Positions 31,487-40,628 of a DNA stretch of 45,066 nt are shown here, in pieces; position 1 is the stretch's first letter, and every line of letters begins with the position of its first letter. Both the position numbers and the translations under genes were made by a program. The notes under the pieces were generated by a model. The model did no database searches and was not told the origin of the DNA. It was given only the letters and a program-made list of their open reading frames with translations. This DNA comes from Gemmatimonadales bacterium (GTDB taxonomy: Bacteria > Gemmatimonadota > Gemmatimonadetes > Gemmatimonadales > GWC2-71-9). The stretch spans positions 1-45,066 of the forward strand of contig WVYX01000242.1 in the NCBI GenBank assembly GCA_011772755.1, given 5' to 3'.

Positions 31487-33976
31487 TTTGTCCGGTTCCA
31501 GAATCCGATCGATTCTCACCACAGCATCCCGCAGGTGCAGCCGTGTCGCCCCATCCAGCCTGCGGTTCAGCGCCTGTCCGATCTGTCGCTTGACCGCCTC
31601 GAGCTCGCCCCTGACGAAGGCCCGGATGTCGGACTGGGGCACGTCCACCCGGGTGACGAAGGTACTGGGGAAGCTCGACGGAGGCTGGCTCGGCTCCTCG
31701 GTCATGAGCCACTCCATCCGCTCCAGATATCCCCGCTGGAGGTTGCGGCGGTAGACGCTGATGGACCGCTCCGCCCGGAGCTCAGTCCAGATCGCGCCAC
31801 GCAGATCGCCCAGCATCTCGCCGAGGCTGTACGCGCTGTTCCCGTGGCGAGCCTCGTGTTCGATCAGGCGCTGCATCCGGCCTGGGTCCAGGATCCGGTT
31901 GAGGGCGCTCACCTGGAGGCTGCGCATCCGCTCGACCGTTCCCACGTTCTCGATCTTGCTCAGGATGTTCTCGTCGATCATCCAGGTCGGTGGCGTGAAT
32001 GCCTGCTGGGCGATGAACTGCATCGCCCGGCGCTGAGTCTCTTCCCGCACGAACTGGTAGACGGGACCGTCCTGCCCATACGTCTTCCGGGTCTGGGTCA
32101 CCCCGCCGATGTTGGCGGCCACGTGGCCCAGGTAGCGGTTCCACTGGGCGGTGACCTGGCCGTACAGCTCTTCCAGTTCGGAGTAATCCTCCAGTTCCTG
32201 ATGCGACCACTCGATGAGGTTCGGCACGATGCGCTTGAGATTGGCGATGCCGTACTCGCTGGCCCGCATGGCGTCGTCGCCAATGGCTTCGGTGAGCGAG
32301 GTCGGGTCGATGCTGCCCCCGCCGCCGAAGTGGTACATGGGATTGTCGTACCGTTCCCGTACCCAGCGGTCGAGTTGCTGCCGCTCGTCGTCTGCCGTGT
32401 TGGCCTCCATGATGGGCCGGTACCCCCACATGATGGAGTATTTGTCGTAGGGGCCGATGCCCGGCATGAAGCAGACCCCTTCGTCTTCCGGCTGGGCCAC
32501 GTAGTTGAACCGGGCGTAGTCCATGATGGACGGCGCGGTGCCCATGGTGCAGGTGAAGCTCGCCGACCGCAGGGAGTCCACCGGGTACGCCGAGCTGGCC
32601 TTCATGTTGTGGGGCAGGCCGATGGTGTGGCCCACCTCGTGGGCGGCCACGAACCGCACCAGCTTTCCCATGACCTCGTCGTCGAACTTCACCCGCCGGG
32701 CCTCGGGGTTCGCCGCCGCCGTCTGCACGAAGTACCAGTTGCGCAGCAGGTTCATCACGTTGTGGAACCAGCCGATGTCGCTCTCCAGGATCTCACCGGT
32801 CCGGGGATCGTGCACGTGCGGCCCGAAGGCGTTCTGCACGGGCGAGGGGAACCAGCGGATGACGGAGTACCGGATGTCCTCCGGGCTGAACTCCGGGTCC
32901 TCCTCGGGGGTTGGCGGGTCCTTTGCGATGATCGCGTTCCTGAAGCCCGCCTCCGCGAAGGCGATGTTCCAGTCTTCCACGCCCTGCTTGAGATAGGGAC
33001 GCCACTTCACCGGTGTCGCCGGATCGATGTAGTAGACGATGGGCTTCACGGGCTCCACCAGCTCGCCACGGAGAAACGCAGCGGTATCCTTCGGTTCGAG
33101 CCGGTAGCGTGTGACGTACTGCCGCGTCACCATCTTCTGGTCGCTCCGCCCGTAGTCAGCCTGCTGCACGCTGAAGTACCCAACCCGTTCGTCCCACAGC
33201 CGGGGTCGCATCGGATTCTCGGGCAACAGGATCATCGAGTGGTTCATCTCGAGGGAGATGGTACCCGTCGATGAGTTGGCCGGCGGCTGTTGGGCATTGT
33301 AGGTCAGGACCACCCGCACTTCGATGTTCCGCGGGAAGCTCTTCACCCAGTTGACGAATGTCCGGTTCCTGTCGAGACTCCGCACTTTGTACTGCGTACG
33401 GGCGGACTGGCCGAGCCCGAGGACCGGAATGTCCGTGGTGAAGAGCTCGGTGGCCTCAACCACCAGCGCCGCAGTGTCGGCAGTCGCCGTGTCGACCTGG
33501 AAGGCCTCGATATCGAAGCTCTTGATGATGGGCTCGAAGTTGGAGTTCCGGACCGCCTCGAAGATGGGCAGCGAGTCGGCGGCGACATTGCTGTGCGACA
33601 CGATGCGCATCAAGACCTGATCGTTGTGGCGCTGCCAGCGAACCGTCTGCGTGTTGTTCTTCATGCCCCCGTAGCCGATGTTGGCGGCGGTGCGCGCCCG
33701 GCGCGATACCAGGAGCATCTCCCTGTCCAGCATCTCCAGGGGAATCTCGTAGTAGAGCTTCTCGTCGATGCGATGCACGAGAAACAGTCCGGAGTCGGAC
33801 TTCGCCTCCGCCGTGATCACCTCGTTGTAGGGCTTGATCTTCTCTTGCTGCTCCCGTTCTTGCGTCGCCCGGGCTCCCCTCTGGGGGGTGGGTGGTGTCT
33901 CCGCGCGACCGGTTGCACAGGCCGCGAGTCCGGCCGCCGTCAACAGAGCGGTTGCGGCAGACAGAGCACGTCTCAT
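31484..33976 (-). CDS. zinc metalloprotease lipoprotein (DUF5117/DUF5118 type)
   Basis: 830-residue exported protein. Seen: signal peptide with lipobox LAAC (Cys near residue 20); a Gln/Glu-rich linker; a long N-terminal beta-rich domain typical of DUF5118/DUF5117 (SDSGLFLVHRIDEKLYYEIP, TRYRLEPKD, VKPIVYYIDPATPVKW); the zinc site HEVGHTIGLPHN (446-457) with H446, E447, H450 and H456; then a methionine-turn-like region (SIMDYARFNYVAQPED) and a helical C-terminus. Length and order match members of this family. Start ATG 33976; an 11-residue longer reading lacks a signal-like start. Cell-envelope protease; target unknown. Confidence 0.92.
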   Translation of the reverse strand: MRRALSAATALLTAAGLAACATGRAETPPTPQRGARATQEREQQEKIKPYNEVITAEAKSDSGLFLVHRIDEKLYYEIPLEMLDREMLLVSRRARTAANIGYGGMKNNTQTVRWQRHNDQVLMRIVSHSNVAADSLPIFEAVRNSNFEPIIKSFDIEAFQVDTATADTAALVVEATELFTTDIPVLGLGQSARTQYKVRSLDRNRTFVNWVKSFPRNIEVRVVLTYNAQQPPANSSTGTISLEMNHSMILLPENPMRPRLWDERVGYFSVQQADYGRSDQKMVTRQYVTRYRLEPKDTAAFLRGELVEPVKPIVYYIDPATPVKWRPYLKQGVEDWNIAFAEAGFRNAIIAKDPPTPEEDPEFSPEDIRYSVIRWFPSPVQNAFGPHVHDPRTGEILESDIGWFHNVMNLLRNWYFVQTAAANPEARRVKFDDEVMGKLVRFVAAHEVGHTIGLPHNMKASSAYPVDSLRSASFTCTMGTAPSIMDYARFNYVAQPEDEGVCFMPGIGPYDKYSIMWGYRPIMEANTADDERQQLDRWVRERYDNPMYHFGGGGSIDPTSLTEAIGDDAMRASEYGIANLKRIVPNLIEWSHQELEDYSELEELYGQVTAQWNRYLGHVAANIGGVTQTRKTYGQDGPVYQFVREETQRRAMQFIAQQAFTPPTWMIDENILSKIENVGTVERMRSLQVSALNRILDPGRMQRLIEHEARHGNSAYSLGEMLGDLRGAIWTELRAERSISVYRRNLQRGYLERMEWLMTEEPSQPPSSFPSTFVTRVDVPQSDIRAFVRGELEAVKRQIGQALNRRLDGATRLHLRDAVVRIDRILEPDK

Positions 33977-34043
33977 GGTTCGGTCCCTCGTGTTGGGGGT
34001 CAGCGACACCGCGGCTGGTGAGGTCTCAAAGCTAGTCGGCGAT

Positions 34044-34153
34044 CAGCAGTTCGCAATTCGCAGTTCGCAATTCGTGGGGGGCGTTAGGGCGCAGGACGTT
34101 GCCCCCAGTGTTGATCACGAACTGCAAATTGCCAATTGCGAATTGCAGTCGTC
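34044..34153. repeat. reiterated-word inverted repeat, GCAGTTCGCAATTCGC type
   Basis: Left arm 34046-34076 (GCAGTTCGCAATTCGCAG, TTCGCAATTCGTG); right arm 34116-34149 is its imperfect complement (ATTGCGAATTGCAGTC at the end); an inner stem of GGGGGGC / GCCCCC (about 34076 and 34101) strengthens it. It starts right beyond the stop of the radical SAM-methyltransferase gene. Confidence 0.8.
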
Positions 34154-34155
34154 AG

Positions 34156-36633
34156 TCAGCAGCACGCTCCGTCCGGCCCACAACAGGCGTAGCTGACGGC
34201 CTCCTCCCCCGGCTCGAGGATGGCAAACGCATGCTGATAGGGGGGACGGCTCAGCTTCGCCACCGTGTCGGTGCAAACCTCATATGGCTCGTTCCGCGGG
34301 AACAGGTGACCCTCCTCGTCCACGAATGCTTTGCCCGGCCCCAGATACACGGCCCGGTGTCCCTCGTAGACGCAGCCCGAGGTCTTCTCGAACTTGTACC
34401 CGCTGACCGTGACTGAGTAGAACGGATATCGCTCCACGTCCTTCCAGTGAGTACGACTCAGGATCGTGAGGCCGTAGAACCCTGCCCGTTCCAGCCGCGC
34501 GAGGAATTCTTCCTGAGTGAGAGCACCCACCAGGCACTCCCCCCACAGTCGTGGGTCGACCTTGAGGTGCGGCGGCACTTCGTGCTCGCTCACGATATCG
34601 CAGATGACGACGCGGCCGTGGTCCTTGAGGACCCGCCAGATCTCTTCGAAGACCCGGGGCTTGTCAGGAGAGAGGTTCACCACGCAGTTGGAGGTGACGA
34701 GATCCACCGACTTCGACGCGACCGGTATCTCTTCCAGGAATCCTCTGCGGAACTCGACCACGTCATAGCCGAGAGCGGCGGCCACCTTCGGCTGGTTGTC
34801 ACGGGCGATGGCGAGCATCCGCTCGGTCATGTCGATGCCGATGGCGTTGCCGGTGGGCCCCACGAGCTTGGCGGCTATGAACACGTCAATGCCGGCGCCG
34901 GAACCGAGATCCACCACGGTCTCACCCGGCTGTATGCCTGCGCTCGCCATGGGGGACCCACAGCCGTAGAACCGATCCAGAACCTCCTGCGGGATGTGGG
35001 CGACGGCCGACTCGTCGTATCTGGCGGGACAGCATAGCTCGGTCTGCGGCTGTTCGGCTGCTTCGCCGTAGAACTCCCTGACCTTGGCCCGTGGCTTGTC
35101 CACGTCGAACGACAGGACGCAGTTGGAGTGGAGGGTGAGCACGGGTTGCTCGGCGGCGGCCCCGTCGGCCGTGCCGCAGGCTATGGCGCCCTCTCCCATC
35201 GCGTGGAGGACGAGAGGTGCGTCGTACCCGGATCGGCGATTGGCCCGCTCCAGTTTTTCACGTCCCAACTTCGTCATCACGTGCCGTACCAGGCTGACGG
35301 CGATGGGATAGTAGGGATCCTCGCCCAGGGGATCTCCCCACGCCCACCAGGCGTGCTCCCAATCGCCGCCGCCGGTGAAAAAGCGGAATGGGTCGTCCCG
35401 CAGCGATCGCTTGTGCGCCAGGCTGGCCTGCCGGAGGCGTTGGATCACGGCGGAGGACGCGAGAATGCGTCCCAAGTCGTCGCCCACGGCATCACCGCAT
35501 AGGAGTCGGGGCTCGTTCACCAACGCAGCCGTGGGATAGACCTTGCCGTCTACGTAGACGCCAAGGGAATCCCACCCACCGTTCCCCAGGTCGTACTTCA
35601 CGCCGGGCACGCCGTTCACCCGTCGCTTCACCACCTCCACATTGTCCAGGGCGACGCCGGCATCCTCGGCCGCCTGGATCGTCTGCATCACGGCTGCCAA
35701 CAGTCGCGCGGTCTCTGGGAAGAGCCCGTTCCTGCTCGCTGCCGCCCGTCCGCGCTTGTGTGCCCACATGAGATGCTGGCTTTTCGCGCCGACGGCCTTC
35801 ACGATGCGCGGAAGGTCAGGCAGCTCCTCGAGATTCTGTTGCGCCACTACTGTCGAGAGCGAGACGTGGAATCCTAGATCGGCAAGGAGGCGGGCGCCGT
35901 CCAACGCTTTGGCGAAGGTGCCCCGTCCCCTGATTCGATCGTTGGTTTCGGCCCGAGCTCCGTCTACCGAGACCTGGAATCGGACCCGCGACCGGTCCAG
36001 CGTGTTGAGGCCTGCTTCGATGGCACCCTGAAAAACCGTGGCGTTCGTCAGAATGATGACTTCGAGGTCATGCCGGTCCGTGGCGCGATGGATCAGATCG
36101 AAGATGTCCTTGCGGACGAACGGCTCTCCCCCCGTGAGATAGAGCCGCTCCAGCCCGAGCTGCGACGATCGACTGACGATGCGCTCCAGCCTGTCGAGGG
36201 GCAGACCGCGGTCTTTGCCGGGCCCCGACGAAACCAGGCAGTGGGTGCACGACAGGTTGCAGGCGTTGTTGATCTGGATCCACAGTTCTCGGAGTCCCTG
36301 GGGCGCACTGAGCTGGGCGCGCCCCGGGTACCGTTCCGGTGTGATCGGCTGGTGCGCCAGCATGCCCGCCCGCCCCAGGGCCGTGAGAAAGTCGTGAACG
36401 TGGACCCAAGCCTTGCCGGCTTCGAGCCGCCCGCGCTCCGCATGGCGCGCCACCAGTGCTCCGACGGTGAGCTCGCCGTTGCTTCGGGATATCAGGTCGA
36501 GCAGGCCCCCGCCCTCGCGGTCGACGGCGATCCAGTTGGGTGTCTCGGGATCCACCACGTAGGAGATGCCGTCTTCTTCAAACTTGTGCAGGGCTGGCAG
36601 GTACAATGGGGTACGGTGTTCGAGTGCGATCAT
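34156..36633 (-). CDS. PqqD-like / radical SAM / ArsM-like methyltransferase fusion
   Basis: 825 residues in one frame. Seen: PqqD-like recognition domain (about 15-95); radical SAM core with CNLSCTHC (C125, C129, C132), TGGEP (167-171) and an abbreviated SPASM-like end (single C379); then a methyltransferase of the arsenite-methylating type (about 510-745) with CCP (534-536), RFYGCGSP (C558), DLGSGAGID (575-583), SNCVVNLSPDKP (C650) and GECLVGAL (C700), the three cysteine positions of ArsM; and a C-terminal domain ending CCGPDGACC. A peptide- or metalloid-modifying enzyme is inferred; the substrate is unknown. ATG 36633. A repeat follows its stop; no arsenic genes nearby. Confidence 0.88.
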   Translation of the reverse strand: MIALEHRTPLYLPALHKFEEDGISYVVDPETPNWIAVDREGGGLLDLISRSNGELTVGALVARHAERGRLEAGKAWVHVHDFLTALGRAGMLAHQPITPERYPGRAQLSAPQGLRELWIQINNACNLSCTHCLVSSGPGKDRGLPLDRLERIVSRSSQLGLERLYLTGGEPFVRKDIFDLIHRATDRHDLEVIILTNATVFQGAIEAGLNTLDRSRVRFQVSVDGARAETNDRIRGRGTFAKALDGARLLADLGFHVSLSTVVAQQNLEELPDLPRIVKAVGAKSQHLMWAHKRGRAAASRNGLFPETARLLAAVMQTIQAAEDAGVALDNVEVVKRRVNGVPGVKYDLGNGGWDSLGVYVDGKVYPTAALVNEPRLLCGDAVGDDLGRILASSAVIQRLRQASLAHKRSLRDDPFRFFTGGGDWEHAWWAWGDPLGEDPYYPIAVSLVRHVMTKLGREKLERANRRSGYDAPLVLHAMGEGAIACGTADGAAAEQPVLTLHSNCVLSFDVDKPRAKVREFYGEAAEQPQTELCCPARYDESAVAHIPQEVLDRFYGCGSPMASAGIQPGETVVDLGSGAGIDVFIAAKLVGPTGNAIGIDMTERMLAIARDNQPKVAAALGYDVVEFRRGFLEEIPVASKSVDLVTSNCVVNLSPDKPRVFEEIWRVLKDHGRVVICDIVSEHEVPPHLKVDPRLWGECLVGALTQEEFLARLERAGFYGLTILSRTHWKDVERYPFYSVTVSGYKFEKTSGCVYEGHRAVYLGPGKAFVDEEGHLFPRNEPYEVCTDTVAKLSRPPYQHAFAILEPGEEAVSYACCGPDGACC

Positions 36634-37008
36634 GGTGCTTCTCGAAACATGCGGGTGAGACGTCTGGGTTAGCGGGTTGAGCTCACTCGGCGGACGCCGG
36701 CACCGAACTGCTCGAACATGGAACCTGGGGCGCCGGGCACAAGATGTTGGCCGGCTTCCCGCTCAATGCCATGGATCGTTCTGCTACTCAACGGGGACGC
36801 AGAGAGCTCGGTTCCCGGAACGGAATGTCTGCGGCTCCTCCCGCTTTTCGAACCCCAGGCTACCGCCTGGGGTCAGCCTTGTTCCGGTCCAGCTCTTGGA
36901 CAATTCCGGGCTTTCGCCTGTACGGCCACTGCCGCCCCTGCCGCCCTCTGCCGCCGTCTGCCACCTGCTGCCACATCACAGTTGTTGGTGGAGCGCGGTG
37001 CGGCAGCG
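36634..37008. other. intergenic region upstream of the radical SAM fusion gene
   Basis: 375 bases, no supported gene. It contains the 8-bp hairpin at 36854-36873 and, at about 36917-36972, a stretch repeating TGCCGCC/CTGCCACC that resembles one arm of the reiterated-word repeats; its partner arm is weak. The fusion gene's promoter should lie at 36640-36850 but is not evident. Confidence 0.45.
36854..36873. repeat. 8-bp hairpin (CCCCAGGC/GCCTGGGG), possible terminator
   Basis: Perfect 8-bp stem with a four-base loop, about 135 bases beyond the stop of the TVP38 gene on the minus strand. The context AACCCC...GGGGT is shared with the hairpin at 37762-37781. No clear U-tract on the minus strand (TTCGAAAA follows). 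Confidence 0.5.
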
Positions 37009-37623
37009 CTAGGGAACGCGCCGCTGCGGCGTTGCAGGGATAGCCGAGTTCCCGATCGCGTCGGTCCGGGACGCCAGGCGGCGGTACCGGTATACTGCAA
37101 ATCCGGCTGCAAACAGTGCCAGGACCAGCAGCGCGGGGGCGAACTCCGGGTTGTGCCGGTAGAACGCGGCGAGTCCCGTCCCGGACATGGTGAAGAGAAT
37201 CGCGCCCGGCGTGATGCCCACGGCGGTGGTCCACCAGAAGGTCCAGCGGCGGATGGCGGTGAGGCCCGCCGCCCAGTTGACAGCGGTGAACGCCACGGTG
37301 GGGATGAGGCGCAGTGTGAGCAACCCGGGCCATCCCGCCGATAGGGCCACCCGGTCCGTCCTGGCCAGGGCCTGGCGGGAGAGCAGCTTCTCGCCCAGAG
37401 GGCGGCCGAATCGCCGGGCCAGCTCGAAGCTCACGATCGCGCCTACCAGCCCCCCGCTCCAGGTGATCAGGGCTCCCACCGTGGAGCCGAAGACCATGCC
37501 GTTCAGCATCGCGGGGATCTCCGCCGGAATTGGCAGGATTGCGACCACGATCATGAACAGAGGCGCCAGCAGGTACACCCAGGCGCCGGAGTTCTCTATG
37601 AGATCGACGATGGGGTCGAGCAT
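37009..37623 (-). CDS. TVP38/TMEM64 (DedA-like) membrane protein
   Basis: 204-residue inner-membrane protein of the VTT domain family. Seen: membrane segments at about 18-38, 42-62, 136-155 and 165-185, with the family's re-entrant pattern: ILPIPAEIPAMLNGMVFG (29-46), GGLVGAIVSFELARRFGR (57-74) and LRLIPTVAFTAVNWAAGLT. VTT proteins act as lipid scramblases or half-transporters for small solutes. Length is typical (about 200-230). ATG 37623. A short basic tail follows the last segment. It stands alone between an upstream repeat-filled gap and a downstream hairpin. Confidence 0.88.
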   Translation of the reverse strand: MLDPIVDLIENSGAWVYLLAPLFMIVVAILPIPAEIPAMLNGMVFGSTVGALITWSGGLVGAIVSFELARRFGRPLGEKLLSRQALARTDRVALSAGWPGLLTLRLIPTVAFTAVNWAAGLTAIRRWTFWWTTAVGITPGAILFTMSGTGLAAFYRHNPEFAPALLVLALFAAGFAVYRYRRLASRTDAIGNSAIPATPQRRVP

Positions 37624-37668
37624 GGGTCGGGACGTCTCTACGGTGGCTGGTTGGTGCGGGTTTCGCTA

Positions 37669-37890
37669 GGGAGGGGGGAGAAGGGGGAGGAAGGGGCAGC
37701 AGATGAGCGAGGCGGCGGAACCTCAACGCCATCACGGCATGGCCGCGGGGCCAAATGAGAACCCCGGGCGTCCGCCCGGGGTCCCGTTATGCCCTCATGC
37801 CATTGTGCCGTTATGCGATTATGCCGTCACACCCATTTTCCCCTGCCGCCCTCTGCCGCCGTCTGCCGTCCTTCCCCTCGCCCCTGCGGT
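37669..37890. repeat. reiterated-word region with complementary ends, behind the DUF5916 gene
   Basis: One end (37669-37705) repeats GGGGGAG/GGAAGGGGCAG; the other (37843-37885) repeats TGCCGCC/CTGCCGTC and CTTCCCCTCG, a partial complement. Between them lie reiterated ATGCC words (37785-37830) and the hairpin at 37762. Weaker symmetry than the other repeats. Confidence 0.45.
37762..37781. repeat. 8-bp hairpin (CCCCGGGC/GCCCGGGG), possible terminator
   Basis: Perfect 8-bp stem with a four-base loop, about 115 bases beyond the stop of the DUF5916 gene; on the minus strand it is followed by TTCTCATTT. Its flank and layout match the hairpin at 36854-36873, suggesting a second, small repeat family. 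Confidence 0.55.
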
Positions 37891-37895
37891 AACAC

Positions 37896-40628
37896 TCAGA
37901 GACTAAACCAGTAATTCACCTTTACCACGAACGTGTTCGTCGCATCCAGCCGGAACAGATCGTCCAGGCTGTCCCCCAGGCGGAACACGCCATCGTGGTG
38001 GTAGTCGAACCGCCCGTGCTGCCACACCAGGAAGATGGTGGAGCCCAGCAGGTACTCCCACCGCAGCACGACGTTGGATCGGAACGAAAGCACAGTGAAG
38101 TCGGGGTTGCCGAGGTCGATGTCGGCGGTGCCGTCCCGGTCCAGGTCGATGGATACCTCGTCACCCTGCTGGATGAGCCGGTCGGAGCCGAAGTCGTCAA
38201 ACCGATCCGCGAAGCGGTCGCCCCGGGGGTCCGCCACCTGGCGGAAGCCCTCGTAGTCGCCGGTAGACACGAACGGCTGAGCCCACACCTGGAGCGACAG
38301 GGTCGGCGTGAAGGTGACGTTGCCGCGGAACGACGCGTTCACGGTTGTCTGCTTGAGCTCACCGAAGATGAAGTGGTCCTCGCCCGCGACTTCCGAGCGC
38401 TCCAGGTACTGCCAGCTATCGAACTGCCTCGACAGCGATGGCGAGAACGAGAAGTCCATGTTGGATGCCGGCCGCCACGACACCCTGGGCCCTATGCGGA
38501 AGCTCCAGGTGTCGGCCTCGGGCTGGATGAACCATGATGTGCTGAGCCCACCCCGGAGCGCCTTCCTGCCGTCGGTGGAGAAGCCGGCCCAGCCATTCAG
38601 GTGACCGGGAGTCACGAAGGCGGGGCCGCCCCGTAGGGCGCCGGTCGAGAGGCCCCGAATGTTGCCACCGACGCCGGCGTACCCACTCCAGTAGTTCAGG
38701 AACTGCCAGTTGGCGTTCACATTGCCGCCCGTTGACAGGCGGTTCCCTCCATAGCTCCACGCGGCCCACTGGTTGAAGTTGACTTGGGCTCGACGGAACA
38801 CCTTACCGGGGTGCACCCAGCGCCGGGCAATCCAGAGGAACTGGATCGTGCGATCCGCCTCTCGCTGGAAGCCCGCATCGTTCACCTCGAAGCCCGGCGA
38901 GCGAGTGTCCACGCCCGTGGCAAACCGCCAGTTCCCGCCGGCATGCTTGCCAAAGATCAACTGGCCTGCGAACCCCGAGAGCGACGTGCGCGTCGGATCA
39001 AGCGTGACATGGTCGTTGTCCGGGCGCTGATAGTAGCGGGCCGAGGATCGCTGCGTCCGCTCGATGGCCCCCTCCGATCCCCGCACGTGACTGCCGACGA
39101 GCCAACCCTCGACCGAATAGGTGTCGTTGCGGAATCGATGGCTCCAGTCGAAGCCGCCGGCGTAGGCTGAGCTGCGGAGGAACGACAGATCATCCGGCAA
39201 CGCCCGGTTGACAGCGGTGCCGAAGAAGCCCACCTGCGTGTGGCCGTTGCGGAAGTCCCGAGCCAGGCGGCCGACGAAGTAGGTGGAGCGCGGCTCGACG
39301 ATATCCGCGTGGGGCACGCCGTCGCCATCAATTACGTCGGCCTCCTCTTCGGCCGTGAGCGCGCCCAGCAAGCCGATGGTCCATCCGCTCGGTGTCTTTC
39401 CGGAGAGCTTCGCCGCGCTGAGGATAGTGGTCTGCGGGACGGTCTCCGCGTAGCCGCCACGGGGATCGGCGCTCCCCTGCGGGGCCCGGCCGATGCGCCG
39501 GGTGTAGAACAGCTGCTCGTTGGCACCGTCCCCGTCGCCTAAAAGGATGGGGAACCGGAAGATGTCGAGACCCTCGTTGAAGAAGGGGCGCTTCTCCGGG
39601 AAGAAGGTCTCGAAGGCCGAGAGGTTCACTACGGCCGGATCGGCCTCTACCTGGCCGAAGTCAGGGTTGATGGTGGCTGACAGCGTGAGGTTGGACGTCA
39701 CCCCGATGTTGAGGTCGGCACCGGCTCGGCCGGTCCGGCTGCTCCCCGTCTGGAACGGGTTGCCGTCCTCGCCCGGCTCCCACGTGCTGGCCCCCGACAC
39801 GTAGGGCATCACCTCCACCCGCCGGGGCGGCTTGATGCCCTGGAGGCCCACCAGATCCCCGAAGCGGGAGACGATGCCGGACTCCTCCTTGGGCATGAGG
39901 CGCCAATGCATCTCCTCGTTGAGCCGGTTGATGGTCCGCACTACCTGGAACCCGAACGTGTGCTCCGCAGCGTTGGGGAAGCGCAACTGGCTGAACGGGA
40001 TCCGGAACTCGGCGGTCCAGCCCTCAGGATCGCGGGTACAGGCAACGTCCCAGACCGCGTCCCAGGAGTCGTCCGCGTCGTTGTCGTTGAATACGTAGAA
40101 GTCCCGCTTGACGCCGGCGGGGTTCACCGAGAAGACGAAGGCCGTACGCCGATCGTGGTAGGAATCGAAGCCCACCAATATCCAATCGGACGGCGACTCG
40201 ATGTCCCGCCGCGTGAGCTGGGCTGCGATCTGGTCGGCCTGCGAGTCGTAGGCCCTGACCCCCACGTAGATGGCGGCGTCGGTGTAGACCACCCGGACCT
40301 CGGTTCGCTCCGACGGCGGCTCACCCTGGTTCGGGTCCTGCTGAGTGAAGTCGGAGATGGCGGGGGCGGTTTTCCAGATCTCGTCGTCGAGCCGTCCGTC
40401 CACCCGGGGCCCCCCGGAGAGGGCCCGGACCGCTACTGCCGCGGCCGGCTTCGTGCTGCCGGAGCTGGTGCGCCCCGGCCCGCCGTTGGAGGTCTGTTGT
40501 GCGCTTGCCGCCGCCCAAGGTGCGGCGAGCAGGGCCGCAAGGGCGATCCACCCCGTCGGTCTCCCCTCCCAGGGCCGACGGCTGGGTCGCCTTGCGGTGC
40601 TGGCTGGTTTGTGCTGGCGGTTACTCAC
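37896..40628 (-). CDS. DUF5916 outer-membrane-like protein with CBM9-type domain
   Basis: 910-residue exported protein. Seen: signal peptide with hydrophobic core WIALAALLAAPWAAASA (27-43); a CBM9-like (family 9 carbohydrate-binding) domain at about 65-235 (RVDGRLDDEIWKTAPAISDF, VRVVYTDAAIYVGVRAYD, WTAEFRIPFSQLRFP); then DUF5916 with the hallmark INPDFGQVEADPAVVNLSAFETFFPEKRPFF region near 320-350, and a C-terminal amphipathic beta-strand series ending in aromatic SL, as in outer-membrane barrels. Start is GTG 40628 with GGGGG upstream. Likely binds or imports a polymer; substrate unknown. Such genes are common in Bacteroidota and Gemmatimonadota. Confidence 0.87.
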   Translation of the reverse strand: MSNRQHKPASTARRPSRRPWEGRPTGWIALAALLAAPWAAASAQQTSNGGPGRTSSGSTKPAAAVAVRALSGGPRVDGRLDDEIWKTAPAISDFTQQDPNQGEPPSERTEVRVVYTDAAIYVGVRAYDSQADQIAAQLTRRDIESPSDWILVGFDSYHDRRTAFVFSVNPAGVKRDFYVFNDNDADDSWDAVWDVACTRDPEGWTAEFRIPFSQLRFPNAAEHTFGFQVVRTINRLNEEMHWRLMPKEESGIVSRFGDLVGLQGIKPPRRVEVMPYVSGASTWEPGEDGNPFQTGSSRTGRAGADLNIGVTSNLTLSATINPDFGQVEADPAVVNLSAFETFFPEKRPFFNEGLDIFRFPILLGDGDGANEQLFYTRRIGRAPQGSADPRGGYAETVPQTTILSAAKLSGKTPSGWTIGLLGALTAEEEADVIDGDGVPHADIVEPRSTYFVGRLARDFRNGHTQVGFFGTAVNRALPDDLSFLRSSAYAGGFDWSHRFRNDTYSVEGWLVGSHVRGSEGAIERTQRSSARYYQRPDNDHVTLDPTRTSLSGFAGQLIFGKHAGGNWRFATGVDTRSPGFEVNDAGFQREADRTIQFLWIARRWVHPGKVFRRAQVNFNQWAAWSYGGNRLSTGGNVNANWQFLNYWSGYAGVGGNIRGLSTGALRGGPAFVTPGHLNGWAGFSTDGRKALRGGLSTSWFIQPEADTWSFRIGPRVSWRPASNMDFSFSPSLSRQFDSWQYLERSEVAGEDHFIFGELKQTTVNASFRGNVTFTPTLSLQVWAQPFVSTGDYEGFRQVADPRGDRFADRFDDFGSDRLIQQGDEVSIDLDRDGTADIDLGNPDFTVLSFRSNVVLRWEYLLGSTIFLVWQHGRFDYHHDGVFRLGDSLDDLFRLDATNTFVVKVNYWFSL

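Noticed and set aside
31535-33274. 579-codon open frame on the plus strand
   Set aside because: Lies wholly antisense to the metalloprotease gene, which has clear domains; its composition (Val/His/Arg/Asp-rich) is that of a GC-rich shadow frame, with no signal or motif.
21857-34149. GAATTGCGAACT-type repeats as a CRISPR array or transposon ends
   Set aside because: No regular spacers of constant length, no cas gene and no transposase; the arms are complementary rather than direct repeats of one unit.
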